Shown piece after piece: positions 1-8,375 of a stretch of 24,719 nt of DNA. The DNA is from Candidatus Bipolaricaulota bacterium (GTDB taxonomy: Bacteria; Bipolaricaulota; Bipolaricaulia; UBA7950; UBA9294). The stretch is from positions 1-24,719 of the forward strand of contig JAGYNL010000274.1 in assembly GCA_018399865.1 (NCBI GenBank). Direction: 5' to 3'. The position numbers and the translations under genes are program-made. The notes under the pieces are model-generated. The model ran no database searches and was not told where the DNA came from. It was given only the letters and a program-made list of their open reading frames with translations. Numbering within the stretch: position 1 is the stretch's first letter; every line of letters starts with the position of its first letter.

Positions 1-1
1 A

Positions 2-1003
2 GGAGCCATGGAGGCGGCCCGCTGTGGAGTAACTACATTGATTGATCACCATGCGAGCCCAGCAGCGGTCACTGGCAGCCTGCGAGCCATCAAGGATGCG
101 GTAAACAGAGAAATCGGGCTTCGGGGTGTTTTTTGTTACGAGCTGTCTGACCGAGACGGTATGAGCGTTCGCGATGAAGGAATCAAGGAGAACCTCAAAT
201 TCATTTCAGAAAGTGATCCAAATGATGCTATGAGTGCATCCCTGTTTGGGTTACATGCTTCGTTTACCCTTTCTGATGAGAGCTTATCTAAGGTGTCCGA
301 ACAGATTCCGGATGGGGTGGGGATTCATATTCATGTTGCTGAAGGGCCAGAGGACGAACAACAGTGCCGGTCAGAGCATGGAATCAGTATTATTGAACGC
401 CTAAATAAATTCGGGCTTCTAAGGGATAGATCACTATTGGTTCACTGCCTGCACGTTGATGAGTTGGAAAAGGATCTAATTGCGGGCAGCAAGGCGATGG
501 TCGTGCATAATCCACTGTCCAACATGAACAACGCTGTGGGCATATTTGATATGGAAGGGTTCCTTAAGCGCGGAATTGTTGTGGGATTAGGGACAGATGG
601 ACTGGGAGAGAATATGCTTTCTGCTCTATTCACCGCTGGTATCTTGCAGAAAGTATCAACGCGAAACTCTCAAGCGGCTGGTTTTGATGATCTAAAGATG
701 ATCCTGTTTGACAACAATCCCAAGATTGCTTCACTGCTGCTTGGCGTGCAGCTTGGACGAATTGCTCCCGGATACAAGGCTGACATTGCCCTGTTTAAAT
801 ATAACCCACCAACACCAATCGATGGCGGAAACATCCTCGGCCATTTGCTATTCGGGATAGCGGTGCACGATCTGCGTGTATCCAATCTAATAGTTGGTGG
901 AAAAGAAGTGATCAAACAAGGGGAATTCGCACAATTGGACGAGGTCAAAGTCTATTCAGAAGCACGTCGAGTTGCAGATAAGCTATGGGCTAGGATTGGG
1001 TAA
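2..1003 (+). CDS. ssnA: SsnA-type amidohydrolase, 5'-truncated by window edge
   Basis: Metal-dependent amidohydrolase of the ATZ/TRZ-SsnA group; the true substrate of SsnA is not something I can read from sequence. The reading frame is open to the left edge (first full codon at 2), so about 100 N-terminal residues lie outside; the ATG at 8 is internal. Visible family motifs in order are TTLIDHHASP, GLHASFTLSD, the metal-binding HIHVAE, LVHCLHVDELE, VVHNPLSNMNN and LGTDGLGENM, whose Asp is the usual metal/catalytic aspartate. The C-terminal part (LGRIAPGYKADIALF) is the typical composite beta domain. It is followed after 8 bases by ygfK, the same partnership as in E. coli and in anaerobic purine-degradation loci. 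Another cytosolic deaminase/amidohydrolase role is the main alternative. Confidence 0.85.
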   Translation, partial: GAMEAARCGVTTLIDHHASPAAVTGSLRAIKDAVNREIGLRGVFCYELSDRDGMSVRDEGIKENLKFISESDPNDAMSASLFGLHASFTLSDESLSKVSEQIPDGVGIHIHVAEGPEDEQQCRSEHGISIIERLNKFGLLRDRSLLVHCLHVDELEKDLIAGSKAMVVHNPLSNMNNAVGIFDMEGFLKRGIVVGLGTDGLGENMLSALFTAGILQKVSTRNSQAAGFDDLKMILFDNNPKIASLLLGVQLGRIAPGYKADIALFKYNPPTPIDGGNILGHLLFGIAVHDLRVSNLIVGGKEVIKQGEFAQLDEVKVYSEARRVADKLWARIG

Positions 1004-1011
1004 GGTGAAGA

Positions 1012-4000
1012 ATGTCAGATAAGCTAAGAGTTCAGTCTTTTTCAGAGCTGCTATCTTCAATTCTTCAGGAATACCAGTATAACCAGGCTATCTTTGGAAT
1101 TCACAAGTCCTTGTTTTACATCCCAAAACCCAGCAGTCCTTACGCTACGCGTATGTTTGGAAACTACTTAGAAACCCCAGTAGGGCCAGCCGCTGGACCG
1201 CATACACAGCTAGCTAGAAATATTGTCTCATCTTGGCTTTCCGGAGGGCGATTCATTGAGCTGAAGACGGTTCAGATAAAAGATGAGCTAATCATTCCTC
1301 GCCCATGCATTGATGTTGCGGATGAGGGTTATAACGTTGAATGGTCACAGGAGCTTAAACTTGAGGACTCATTGCATGAATATATCAACGCCTGGGTAAT
1401 CATACATATCCTGCGTCGTCTTCTAGGTTTTGAGGAAAAGACGCCCTTTGGAACCATATTCAATATGAGTGTTGGCTATGATCTAAATGGGATAAAGCAA
1501 CTTCGTATGGTAGAGTTTATGGACAAGATGGTAGATGCTTCGAAGGAGATATCAGCTATTAAGAAACAACTGGCTGATAGGTGGCCCCAGTACAGTGACA
1601 TCGACATACCAACTTGCCTGACAAACAATGTAACCCTTTCTACAATGCACGGTTGTCCCCCTGATGAGATTGAACAAATCGCTCGCTACCTCCTCGAAGA
1701 GCGCGGTTTAAATACTATTGTTAAGTTAAATCCTACCTTACTCGGTAAGGACGAAGTACTGTCTATCCTACATCAAGAGCTTGGGTATTCTGAGATGGAA
1801 ATTCCAGATCCTGTATTTGATAACGACCTGCAATATGATCGAGCGGTTGAATTAATCAAGGATATGAAAAAGCTGGCAGAAGCTCATGGTTTGTTCTTCG
1901 GAGTGAAGCTCAGCAACACCCTAGCTATGGCGAACCGCCGTGGCATCCTACCCGGCGATGAGCTGTACATGTCTGGGCGAGCTCTTTACCCGATTACTAT
2001 GACTCTTTTCTACAAGCTCATGCGCGAATTTGAAGGCGATCTGAATGTCTCCTATGCCGGCGGTGCTGATGCGCTGAACGTTGTTGATATCTTATCCAGC
2101 GGTGCGTGTCCCGTAACTTGTGCTTCCGAGCTGTTAAAGCCAGGTGGGTACTCTCGCCTTCTCCAGTTTGTGGAGTCTATTGAAAATGCCATGAACGCGG
2201 AAGGGGCAGGAAGCCTTAAGGATATGGCGCTAGGAAAGCTTGATAAACTTGAGAAGGCCGTATCAGCTGCGCGGACTCATAGTCGTTTTAAGAGATCTTA
2301 TCACATAAATGGGCTTCCTAAGCTGAGCTCCAAGCTGGAGATGTTTGATTGCATTACGGCTCCCTGCAGCGTTTCTTGCCCAGCGGGTCAAGATGTGCCG
2401 GATTATGCTTGGTTGATCGCACATGGCCAATATGACCAAGCCCTATCTACCATCTTGGCTACAAATCCTCTTCCTGGGATCACTGGCTACATCTGCACAC
2501 ATGTGTGCCAGACCAAGTGTACCCGCAATGATTACGATGAATCGGTAGCTATTCGTAGCCTCAAACGGTATGCAGTGGAACATGGGAAGGCGAACGTTAC
2601 TCCCATCAGCCGGAGTGATACTAAGGTGGCAATCATTGGAGCTGGTCCATCTGGTCTTTCCGCGGCTTATTTCCTGGCACGTAGTGGGGTGGATGTAACC
2701 ATATTTGAGGCCAAGAATAGGATAGGCGGTATGCCGGCTATTGCTCCCGAATTTAGGCTTCCTCAAGAGATCATTGATGAGGACGTAGAGCGGATCCAGA
2801 ACTTGGGCGTGAGGATAGAGATAAATCATCCTATCAAGACTGCGCCTGAAAATCTTCTTAAAAAGGGGTTTTCAGCAGTTTATGTGGCAAGCGGTTTTCA
2901 GCATGATGCCACCTTAGATATCGAAGGATTATCCGGACAGCGAATCTACACCGCTATTAATATGTTGGAGCGTGTGCGAACAGGCGAGAAGGTGGACTTA
3001 GGTAGCCACATTCTTGTAATCGGCGGGGGAAATACGGCTATGGACGCGGCGCGAACCGCGGCCCGCATTTCCGGTGTACCTACAACTGTAATTTATCGTC
3101 GCACGAGGGCAGAGATGCCCGCTGATGCTGAGGAAATCGATGATCTGATTATTGAAGGCAACGAGATTGAAGAGCTACTTAGCCCGGTCCGAGTAATCCG
3201 TGAAGAGGGAAACATAGTTGCTCTAAGATGCGTGCGTAATAGGCTTGGAGAGGAGGGTGAAGATAAGAGGCCCAAACCGATACCAATCGAGGGAAGCGAG
3301 ATAGATATACCTGCTGATACCCTGATTATTGCAATTGGACAGCGAGCTGATCTTGTTTTTCTTGATGAGAGCAAAGTATCTCTAGCCAACAAGGGCCGGA
3401 TTGCTGTGCAAGAAAAAACGGGCGCTACAGAGGTTGACCGTATATATGCTGGAGGTGACGTGACGCGCGGGCCTGCTACGATTATTGAAGCTGTAGCTGA
3501 CGGTCAGAGTGCAGCAAGAGCTATATGCTCAGAATTGGGCCTTGATTACAAAGATCTCCAAGTGCAGCACCCTAAGTTTTCACAGCAAGATATTCTTGAT
3601 ATCAAACGTGCCCGTGCGCGCAAGGTGGAGGGGATAGATTCGCGCGTTCTTGCCTCCAATAATAGGAAGGGGTTCGAGCTTGTAGAGGAGGGTTTTACTG
3701 AGGAACAAGCGCGTGCTGAAGCATCTAGGTGTCTACAATGCTCCACGGTCTGCGACAAGTGCGTTGATGTATGTCCAAATCGGGCAAACTATAGTTATGA
3801 TATTACCCCCTTCGAGGTGTTGCTGCCGATCTTAAGGTGCATCCATGGGAAGGTTGAAATAGTAAAGAAGGAGCCATTCCGACTTCATCAGAGAAGGCAG
3901 GTGCTGCACGTGGATGACTTCTGCAATAAGTGTGGGGTCTGTGAGACATTTTGTGTGCACAGTGGTAACCCAGAGCGCGATAAACCAAGGCTTTTCCTTG

Positions 4001-4281
4001 ACGAAATGGAATTTCAACAACAAGACAATAATGCTTTTCACCTTTGTGGAAGCATGATTCGCTCTCGCGATCAGGGTCATGAATCGTCTTTGGCTATGAA
4101 CGAAGATAAGCTTGAATATGAGGACGAGTGGGTAAGTGTGACCTTTTCATCTGCGCTGGAAGTTCGAGACATGCGTGTAAAGCACGAGTTCACGGGCGAA
4201 AGATCGTTAAAGCATATCGGGGCAATGGTGACTCTATTGCGCGGGGTAACCAAGGCATTTCCGTTCTTAGCGCAATGCTGA
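1012..4281 (+). CDS. ygfK: YgfK-like multidomain flavo-iron-sulfur oxidoreductase
   Basis: 1089 residues, slightly longer than the roughly 1030 of E. coli YgfK. Residues 1 to about 430 form a dihydroorotate-dehydrogenase-like barrel region with the YgfK-typical stretch TLSTMHGCPPDEIE. From about 444 a glutamate-synthase-small-subunit-like module begins: Cys-rich segment (C447, CSVSCPAG, CTHVCQTKC), an FAD Rossmann motif GAGPSG near 543, a pyridine-nucleotide motif GGGNTAMDA near 671, and YAGGDV near 813. The C-terminus carries two ferredoxin-like Cys groups, around 907-921 (CLQCSTVCDKCVDVC) and 971-981 (CNKCGVCETFC). Such a layout moves electrons between NAD(P)H, flavin and FeS clusters. YgfK has been tied genetically to selenate reduction and anaerobic purine breakdown; its reaction is unsettled. 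A GGTGA stretch sits 4 bases before the ATG. Confidence 0.9.
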   Translation: MSDKLRVQSFSELLSSILQEYQYNQAIFGIHKSLFYIPKPSSPYATRMFGNYLETPVGPAAGPHTQLARNIVSSWLSGGRFIELKTVQIKDELIIPRPCIDVADEGYNVEWSQELKLEDSLHEYINAWVIIHILRRLLGFEEKTPFGTIFNMSVGYDLNGIKQLRMVEFMDKMVDASKEISAIKKQLADRWPQYSDIDIPTCLTNNVTLSTMHGCPPDEIEQIARYLLEERGLNTIVKLNPTLLGKDEVLSILHQELGYSEMEIPDPVFDNDLQYDRAVELIKDMKKLAEAHGLFFGVKLSNTLAMANRRGILPGDELYMSGRALYPITMTLFYKLMREFEGDLNVSYAGGADALNVVDILSSGACPVTCASELLKPGGYSRLLQFVESIENAMNAEGAGSLKDMALGKLDKLEKAVSAARTHSRFKRSYHINGLPKLSSKLEMFDCITAPCSVSCPAGQDVPDYAWLIAHGQYDQALSTILATNPLPGITGYICTHVCQTKCTRNDYDESVAIRSLKRYAVEHGKANVTPISRSDTKVAIIGAGPSGLSAAYFLARSGVDVTIFEAKNRIGGMPAIAPEFRLPQEIIDEDVERIQNLGVRIEINHPIKTAPENLLKKGFSAVYVASGFQHDATLDIEGLSGQRIYTAINMLERVRTGEKVDLGSHILVIGGGNTAMDAARTAARISGVPTTVIYRRTRAEMPADAEEIDDLIIEGNEIEELLSPVRVIREEGNIVALRCVRNRLGEEGEDKRPKPIPIEGSEIDIPADTLIIAIGQRADLVFLDESKVSLANKGRIAVQEKTGATEVDRIYAGGDVTRGPATIIEAVADGQSAARAICSELGLDYKDLQVQHPKFSQQDILDIKRARARKVEGIDSRVLASNNRKGFELVEEGFTEEQARAEASRCLQCSTVCDKCVDVCPNRANYSYDITPFEVLLPILRCIHGKVEIVKKEPFRLHQRRQVLHVDDFCNKCGVCETFCVHSGNPERDKPRLFLDEMEFQQQDNNAFHLCGSMIRSRDQGHESSLAMNEDKLEYEDEWVSVTFSSALEVRDMRVKHEFTGERSLKHIGAMVTLLRGVTKAFPFLAQC

Positions 4282-4304
4282 GCTGCCAGTAAGGAGGATA
4301 TGAG

Positions 4305-5543
4305 ATGGGGCAGGTGAAGGCGCTTCGTTGTATAACGTGTGGAAAAGAATACTCGCCAGACGAGATTGAGTATACATGCCCAATATGTGGGCCGCGTCGC
4401 GGGACCCTTGAGGTTATCTATGAATACCAGCGTCTTTACAAAGTCCTCAACAAAGATTCTCTAGCTCGCAATCACGAGTGCTCTATGTGGAGGTACCTTC
4501 CGCTGCTTCCAATAGAGGACCGTCGTTTTGTTCAACCGCTTCGTGTTGGTTATACCCCTGTTTATTCCTTTCCGAAACTTGCGAGGGAATACGGGCTTAA
4601 ATCCTTGTACATAAAGGATGACGGTCAGAATCCCACCGCCTCCTACAAGGACCGTGCTAGTTCGGTAGTTGTCATTAAGGCGCAGGAGAAGCGAAAGGCG
4701 GTTGTAACAGCGGCATCTACCGGGAATGCTGCTAGCTCACTGGCTGGTTTTTCCGCGGCCACAGAGCTGCAGACCGTTATTTTTGTTCCCCGCAGTGCGC
4801 CTGAGGCAAAAGTGACACAGCTCCTCATTTATGGAGCTAAGGTCTTTTTGGTCAATGGTTCTTATGATGTTGCTTACGACCTTGCTGCAGAAGCATCAGA
4901 GGAGTTTGGCTGGTATAACCGATCAGCGGCGGTTAATCCGTATCTGGTAGAAGGGAAAAAGACGGGGGCTTTAGAGCTTGCTGAGCAGTTGTCATGGAAT
5001 ATGCCTGATGTTGTCTTTGTGGGGGTTGGCGATGGTTCAGTTATAAGTGGTATTTGTAAGGGTTTTGACGAATTGAAGACGCTAGAGATTATCGACTCGG
5101 TTCCCAGTGTAATTGGAGTACAGGCAGAGGGTTCCGCGCCGATCGCCGAAGCTTTTGCTAACTACGATGGTAGGAAAGTTGAGATCAAGGACATCCAAGC
5201 AGAAACCGTCGCAGACAGCATTTGCGTAGGCAAACCACGTGATATTGTTAAGGCAGTGAAGTATGTATACGCAAACGGTGGCTACTTCATTACCGTAAGT
5301 GACAAAGCAATAACAAATGCTATCTCCATCATGGCTAGAAGGACAGGGGTTTTCCCCGAACCAGCAGGCGCAGCTCCTTTTGCTGGAGTACTGAAGGAAT
5401 CATCAAAAGGAGAGCTCGCTGGGAAAGCGGTGGCAGTGATGGTCACTGGAAATGGACTTAAGGATATCAACACCGCCCGACGTGTTGCTGGCACTGCAAT
5501 TGAAATTGAGCCTTCTCTTGCGGCAGTAAAGGAACATATATGA
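4305..5543 (+). CDS. Threonine-synthase-like PLP enzyme
   Basis: 412 residues, fold-type II PLP enzyme of the threonine synthase family. The N-terminus has a zinc-ribbon-like pair, CITCGK and CPICG, common in archaeal/plant-type threonine synthases. The PLP-lysine motif reads NPTASYKDRA rather than the usual NPTGSFKDRG; STGNAASS is the Asn-containing PLP-binding loop, and a Gly-rich VGVGDGSVISG phosphate-cup candidate follows. Shine-Dalgarno AAGGAGG lies 7 bases before the ATG. It sits inside an ssnA-ygfK-hydroxylase operon, where other organisms carry YgeX (diaminopropionate ammonia-lyase), also a fold II PLP enzyme. By inference it may act on a catabolic amino acid in this pathway rather than make threonine. 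Plain threonine synthase remains possible; no thrA/thrB neighbour is seen. Confidence 0.8.
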   Translation: MGQVKALRCITCGKEYSPDEIEYTCPICGPRRGTLEVIYEYQRLYKVLNKDSLARNHECSMWRYLPLLPIEDRRFVQPLRVGYTPVYSFPKLAREYGLKSLYIKDDGQNPTASYKDRASSVVVIKAQEKRKAVVTAASTGNAASSLAGFSAATELQTVIFVPRSAPEAKVTQLLIYGAKVFLVNGSYDVAYDLAAEASEEFGWYNRSAAVNPYLVEGKKTGALELAEQLSWNMPDVVFVGVGDGSVISGICKGFDELKTLEIIDSVPSVIGVQAEGSAPIAEAFANYDGRKVEIKDIQAETVADSICVGKPRDIVKAVKYVYANGGYFITVSDKAITNAISIMARRTGVFPEPAGAAPFAGVLKESSKGELAGKAVAVMVTGNGLKDINTARRVAGTAIEIEPSLAAVKEHI

Positions 5544-6031
5544 AGATTCGTTTTACAATAAATGGTAGACCTGTAGAGCGGAATGTCAGTGCAAGTCAAC
5601 GTCTATTGGATCTTATTCGTGATGACCTTGAATTGACTGGCACTAAGGAAGGATGTGGCGAGGGAGAGTGTGGTGCCTGCACAGTGCTTGTAGACGGTGA
5701 CGCGGTTGCTTCTTGCCTTGTGCTTGCCCCACAAGTTGATGGTAAGGAAGTTTTGACAGTGGAAGGACTGGCCCATCAAGGCAAGCTACATCCGATTCAG
5801 CGTGCGTTTGTTGAGAAAGGTGCCGTGCAATGTGGATTCTGCACTCCCGGCTTTATCATGTCGACCTACGCGCTCTTGATCAAAAATACAGACCCTAGCG
5901 ATGAGGAAATCATGCTTGCTTTAGAAGGGAATCTTTGTCGCTGCACCGGGTATGCCAAGATCCTGGATGCAGTTCACTATGCGGTGGAGCTAATGCGACG
6001 GGAAAGCGTTGAGCAGCTGTCGACAAATTGA
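5540..6031 (+). CDS. [2Fe-2S] subunit of xanthine dehydrogenase-family hydroxylase
   Basis: 163 residues, the full length usual for the small electron-transfer subunit (XdhC/CoxS/NdhS type). The N-terminal plant-ferredoxin-type cluster is bound by C39, C44, C47 (CGEGECGACTVLVDG) and C59; the C-terminal helical-domain cluster by C98, C101 (CGFCTPG), C133 and C135 (CRCTGY). All eight ligands are present. It passes electrons from a molybdenum centre to the FAD subunit. Its ATG overlaps the stop of the PLP gene (ATGA), with AAAGGA upstream, so translation is probably coupled. The matching FAD subunit is two genes downstream; the molybdopterin-binding subunit is absent from the window. Substrate (purine, nicotinate or other) cannot be read from this subunit. 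Confidence 0.93.
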   Translation: MKIRFTINGRPVERNVSASQRLLDLIRDDLELTGTKEGCGEGECGACTVLVDGDAVASCLVLAPQVDGKEVLTVEGLAHQGKLHPIQRAFVEKGAVQCGFCTPGFIMSTYALLIKNTDPSDEEIMLALEGNLCRCTGYAKILDAVHYAVELMRRESVEQLSTN

Positions 6032-6602
6032 GGCGATCATTCTAGCGGCCGGTAAGGGCGAGAGAATGGGGACGATCAAACCGCTTATTGATATTGATGG
6101 TGAACCAGCGTTGGAGCGAGTGATTGAAACGCTTCGTTCTGCTTGTGTGGACCGGATAATAGTGGTCTTAGGATACAAAGCCAAAGATATCGTGGGAATG
6201 GCTGATCTATCTGATTGTGAAATAGCCATCAATGCCAACTATGAGAAGGGAATGGGAACCTCGCTTGCCTTGGGAGCAAGAATGGTATCTAGCGATTGCC
6301 TAGGGTTCTTGGTCTGCCATGCAGATATGCCATACATTAAGGAAAAGACGGTGAGGAAGGTCTTGGACATGGCAAGAACTGGGGCTAGAATTGTGGCGCC
6401 GGTCTACCAAGGAACGCGAGGTTTTCCGGTCTATCTGAGAATTGATTGTATGCCAGACCTGATTGAAACTCTTAAGGGAGATATTGGTGCTCGCAATTAC
6501 ATCTTGGAACATGTAAGTGATCTTGAGTTAGTGCAGGTGGGCGATCCTGGAGCGATTATAGATGTTGATCAGCCTGAGGATGTGATAGGATACGAACTAT
6601 GA
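6009..6602 (+). CDS. MocA/YgfJ-like molybdenum cofactor nucleotidyltransferase
   Basis: 197 residues, single-domain nucleotidyltransferase. Motifs: LAAGKGERMG followed by KPL (nucleotide and phosphate binding), CHADMPY (metal-binding Asp), GTRGFPVYL, GDIGAR and DVDQPED, all in the order seen in MocA/YgfJ proteins, which attach CMP (or a related nucleotide) to molybdopterin for xanthine-dehydrogenase-family enzymes. The predicted start is a TTG at 6009 inside the previous gene (23-base overlap); no ATG lies between it and the LAAG motif, and a GGGAAAG purine run precedes it. The rare start plus overlap suggests low, coupled expression. Position between the FeS and FAD subunits supports a maturation role for that enzyme. 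A MobA-like GTP specificity is the alternative. Confidence 0.87.
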   Translation: MSSCRQIEAIILAAGKGERMGTIKPLIDIDGEPALERVIETLRSACVDRIIVVLGYKAKDIVGMADLSDCEIAINANYEKGMGTSLALGARMVSSDCLGFLVCHADMPYIKEKTVRKVLDMARTGARIVAPVYQGTRGFPVYLRIDCMPDLIETLKGDIGARNYILEHVSDLELVQVGDPGAIIDVDQPEDVIGYEL

Positions 6603-7441
6603 CAAACTATGTAAAGATAAAAACATTAGCAGAATTGATGGAGCAACTTCAAGATCCACGCGCCCAGCTAGTGTGTGGGGGCACTGATCTCATAGTCAAG
6701 ATGCGTTCGGGATTTGTCAACCCGCAGTTGTTACTTGATATATCAGAGACAGATGGGCTCTGTGAAATCGAGCAAGAAAGTGGTCACATAACCATAGGAG
6801 CGGCGACAAAAATAAGTGAAGTACTAGCAAGTGAGCTTGTAGCTGAGAATCTACCGCTACTGCGGAAGGTTCTGCTGACAGTGGGGTCGACTCAGATAAG
6901 GAATAGAGCCACCCTGGGAGGAAACCTGATAAACGCCTCACCGGCCGCGGATAGCGCCATACCGTTGTTGCTTTATGAAGCAAGTGCAAATATTGCAGGT
7001 TTAGACGGAGATAGAAGAATATTGGTTGAGGACTTGCTTCTAGGCCCAGGGAAGACCGCGCTACAAAGAGGTGAATTTGTAACAAACCTGTGTATTCCTT
7101 TACCTAAGACCGTTTTTAGGTCATTCTTTCATAAAGTAGGCAAGCGGAAGGCGATGATTATTGCCATTGCGTCACTTGGGGCACTGGCCAAGGTGCAAGA
7201 GGGCACCATCCAGGAGATTCGCCTGGCTGCGGGATCTGTGGCCGCCTGTCCCATTAGAATTAGGGGGTTGGAAGAAGAGCTTACTGGCAGTGTGATTACT
7301 AGAAAGTTGGTTGAGCGAGCGAGGGACATAGCGGTAGAGTCTGTGTCTCCTATTGATGACGTACGGGCAAGCTCTTCTTACCGCCGTGAGGTAATTGGTG
7401 AGCTTGTTGCTCGCGTGCTGAACATGGCAGCAAACGACTAG
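6599..7441 (+). CDS. FAD-binding subunit of xanthine dehydrogenase-family hydroxylase (YgfM/CoxM type)
   Basis: 280 residues, typical for the medium flavin subunit. The FAD pyrophosphate loop is VCGGTDLIVKMRSG near residue 25; TIGAATKISEVL and IRNRATLGGNLINASPAAD follow, the latter being the second FAD-contact motif of the CoxM/XdhB family. The C-terminal CO-dehydrogenase flavoprotein-like domain follows after about residue 180. The start ATG overlaps the stop of the MocA-like gene (ATGA), with AGGATA upstream. It should accept electrons from the [2Fe-2S] subunit and pass them to NAD+ or to YgfK; the latter is inference. It is the last gene of the operon visible here; no hairpin terminator is seen before the next gene. 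Confidence 0.92.
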   Translation: MTNYVKIKTLAELMEQLQDPRAQLVCGGTDLIVKMRSGFVNPQLLLDISETDGLCEIEQESGHITIGAATKISEVLASELVAENLPLLRKVLLTVGSTQIRNRATLGGNLINASPAADSAIPLLLYEASANIAGLDGDRRILVEDLLLGPGKTALQRGEFVTNLCIPLPKTVFRSFFHKVGKRKAMIIAIASLGALAKVQEGTIQEIRLAAGSVAACPIRIRGLEEELTGSVITRKLVERARDIAVESVSPIDDVRASSSYRREVIGELVARVLNMAAND

Positions 7442-7487
7442 CATTTGGAAGGTGGTTTCTTGTATCTTAAGTATAGGAGGTATCTCG

Positions 7488-7889
7488 ATGAAAACATGGC
7501 GCTTGTTGTTAATTTGCGTGCTCCTTCTCACTGTGGTCGTGGCTGGCGGTTGTTTCCTTTTTCCCAATCACGAGCCAGTTGCATCTTTCACTGCGACCCG
7601 TGGCGAGAATCCTAGCGACCCCCAAGATCAGCTTTTAGTTAGGCTTGACGCATCTGATTCGACAGATCCTGACGGAGATACGATAGTAAAATACATGTGG
7701 GCGTTCAGCGAGGATGGTGTTCAGCAAGTTGAGCCGCATGCAACGACCATGACTGTGTACGAGCCGGTTCTTTTAGTGAAGTACGAGGTTGAGGTGCTAA
7801 GTGATGAGGTCACGCTCGTAGTTGTTGATTCCAGGAATGCGATGTCCGATCCCGTAGTTAAAGAAATATCAGTTCCTGTACCGGAGTAG
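7488..7889 (+). CDS. Small PKD-like lipoprotein
   Basis: 133 residues from the ATG at 7488, chosen because AGGAGG ends 7 bases upstream and because the protein then begins with a clean lipoprotein signal: MKTW, a hydrophobic stretch, and the lipobox AGGC (Cys near 22). An upstream in-frame ATG at 7452 would spoil this. After the anchor comes a single beta-sandwich-like domain resembling PKD: PVASFTATRG, LDASDSTDPDGD, IVKYMWAFSEDG. It ends soon after with VSVPVPE-like sequence and has no catalytic motif. It should be membrane-anchored and exported. The function is not recognised. The PKD domain at the C-terminus of the protein at 9471-12377 is of the same kind, hinting at a shared surface role (inference). 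Confidence 0.75.
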   Translation: MKTWRLLLICVLLLTVVVAGGCFLFPNHEPVASFTATRGENPSDPQDQLLVRLDASDSTDPDGDTIVKYMWAFSEDGVQQVEPHATTMTVYEPVLLVKYEVEVLSDEVTLVVVDSRNAMSDPVVKEISVPVPE

Positions 7890-7895
7890 GCCAGC

Positions 7896-8375
7896 TTAAA
7901 GCTTCTTACGAAGAAAGACCAGCGAGCCTAACTCTTCAAAACCGAATCGGTGATAAATACGAAGTACAGGGTTGTCGCTGGTAATATCCAGTAGTAGGCC
8001 GGTCCTTCCCCAATCGCGGGCCTGTTTCTCACATTCGGAAAGCAAAGAGCGCGCGACACCGTGACCACGAAATGCTTCATCTACAGCCAAATAAAGAAGA
8101 TGTACAGTTTCATTTGCCTGCGGAAAGACAAAGCCCCGAGTGTCGTCGTTCATGTCCTTACATAAGGCAAAACCGATAAGATCGTTCTTCACTTGGGCAA
8201 CGAACGCTGCCCATCCGGGCAGCGATATCCGCCCGCGAACCCAGTTGGCTCCTTCTTGGGCATCTATTCCTCGCCAGAGCGTGGTGGACATTGGCTTAAA
8301 AAGCTGGGACAGCTCAACCACCGCATCCGCGTCATCGGCTTCCATTCTGCGAATCTTGTAAAATATCCGAGTCAT
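7896..8375 (-). CDS. GNAT family N-acetyltransferase
   Basis: About 159 residues from the start at 8375 (MTRIFYKIRRMEADDADAV), which matches the way GNAT proteins usually begin and has GGATGG about 8 bases upstream. An in-frame ATG at 8414 gives 172 residues but has no visible ribosome site, so the start is uncertain. The acetyl-CoA-binding core is LYLAVDEAFRGHGVARSLL (R-x-x-G-x-A loop RGHGVA), followed by LLLDITSDNPVLRIYHRFGFEE, the typical motif B. Acceptor unknown; the N-terminal PxxA variability prevents a RimI-like call. It stands alone on the minus strand, converging on the lipoprotein gene with 6 bases between the stop codons. Confidence 0.85.
   Translation of the reverse strand: MTRIFYKIRRMEADDADAVVELSQLFKPMSTTLWRGIDAQEGANWVRGRISLPGWAAFVAQVKNDLIGFALCKDMNDDTRGFVFPQANETVHLLYLAVDEAFRGHGVARSLLSECEKQARDWGRTGLLLDITSDNPVLRIYHRFGFEELGSLVFLRKKL

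Noticed and set aside
4305..5543. Calling the PLP gene ygeX or thrC outright
   Set aside because: Sequence features favour the threonine synthase family while context favours a catabolic role, so no symbol was given.
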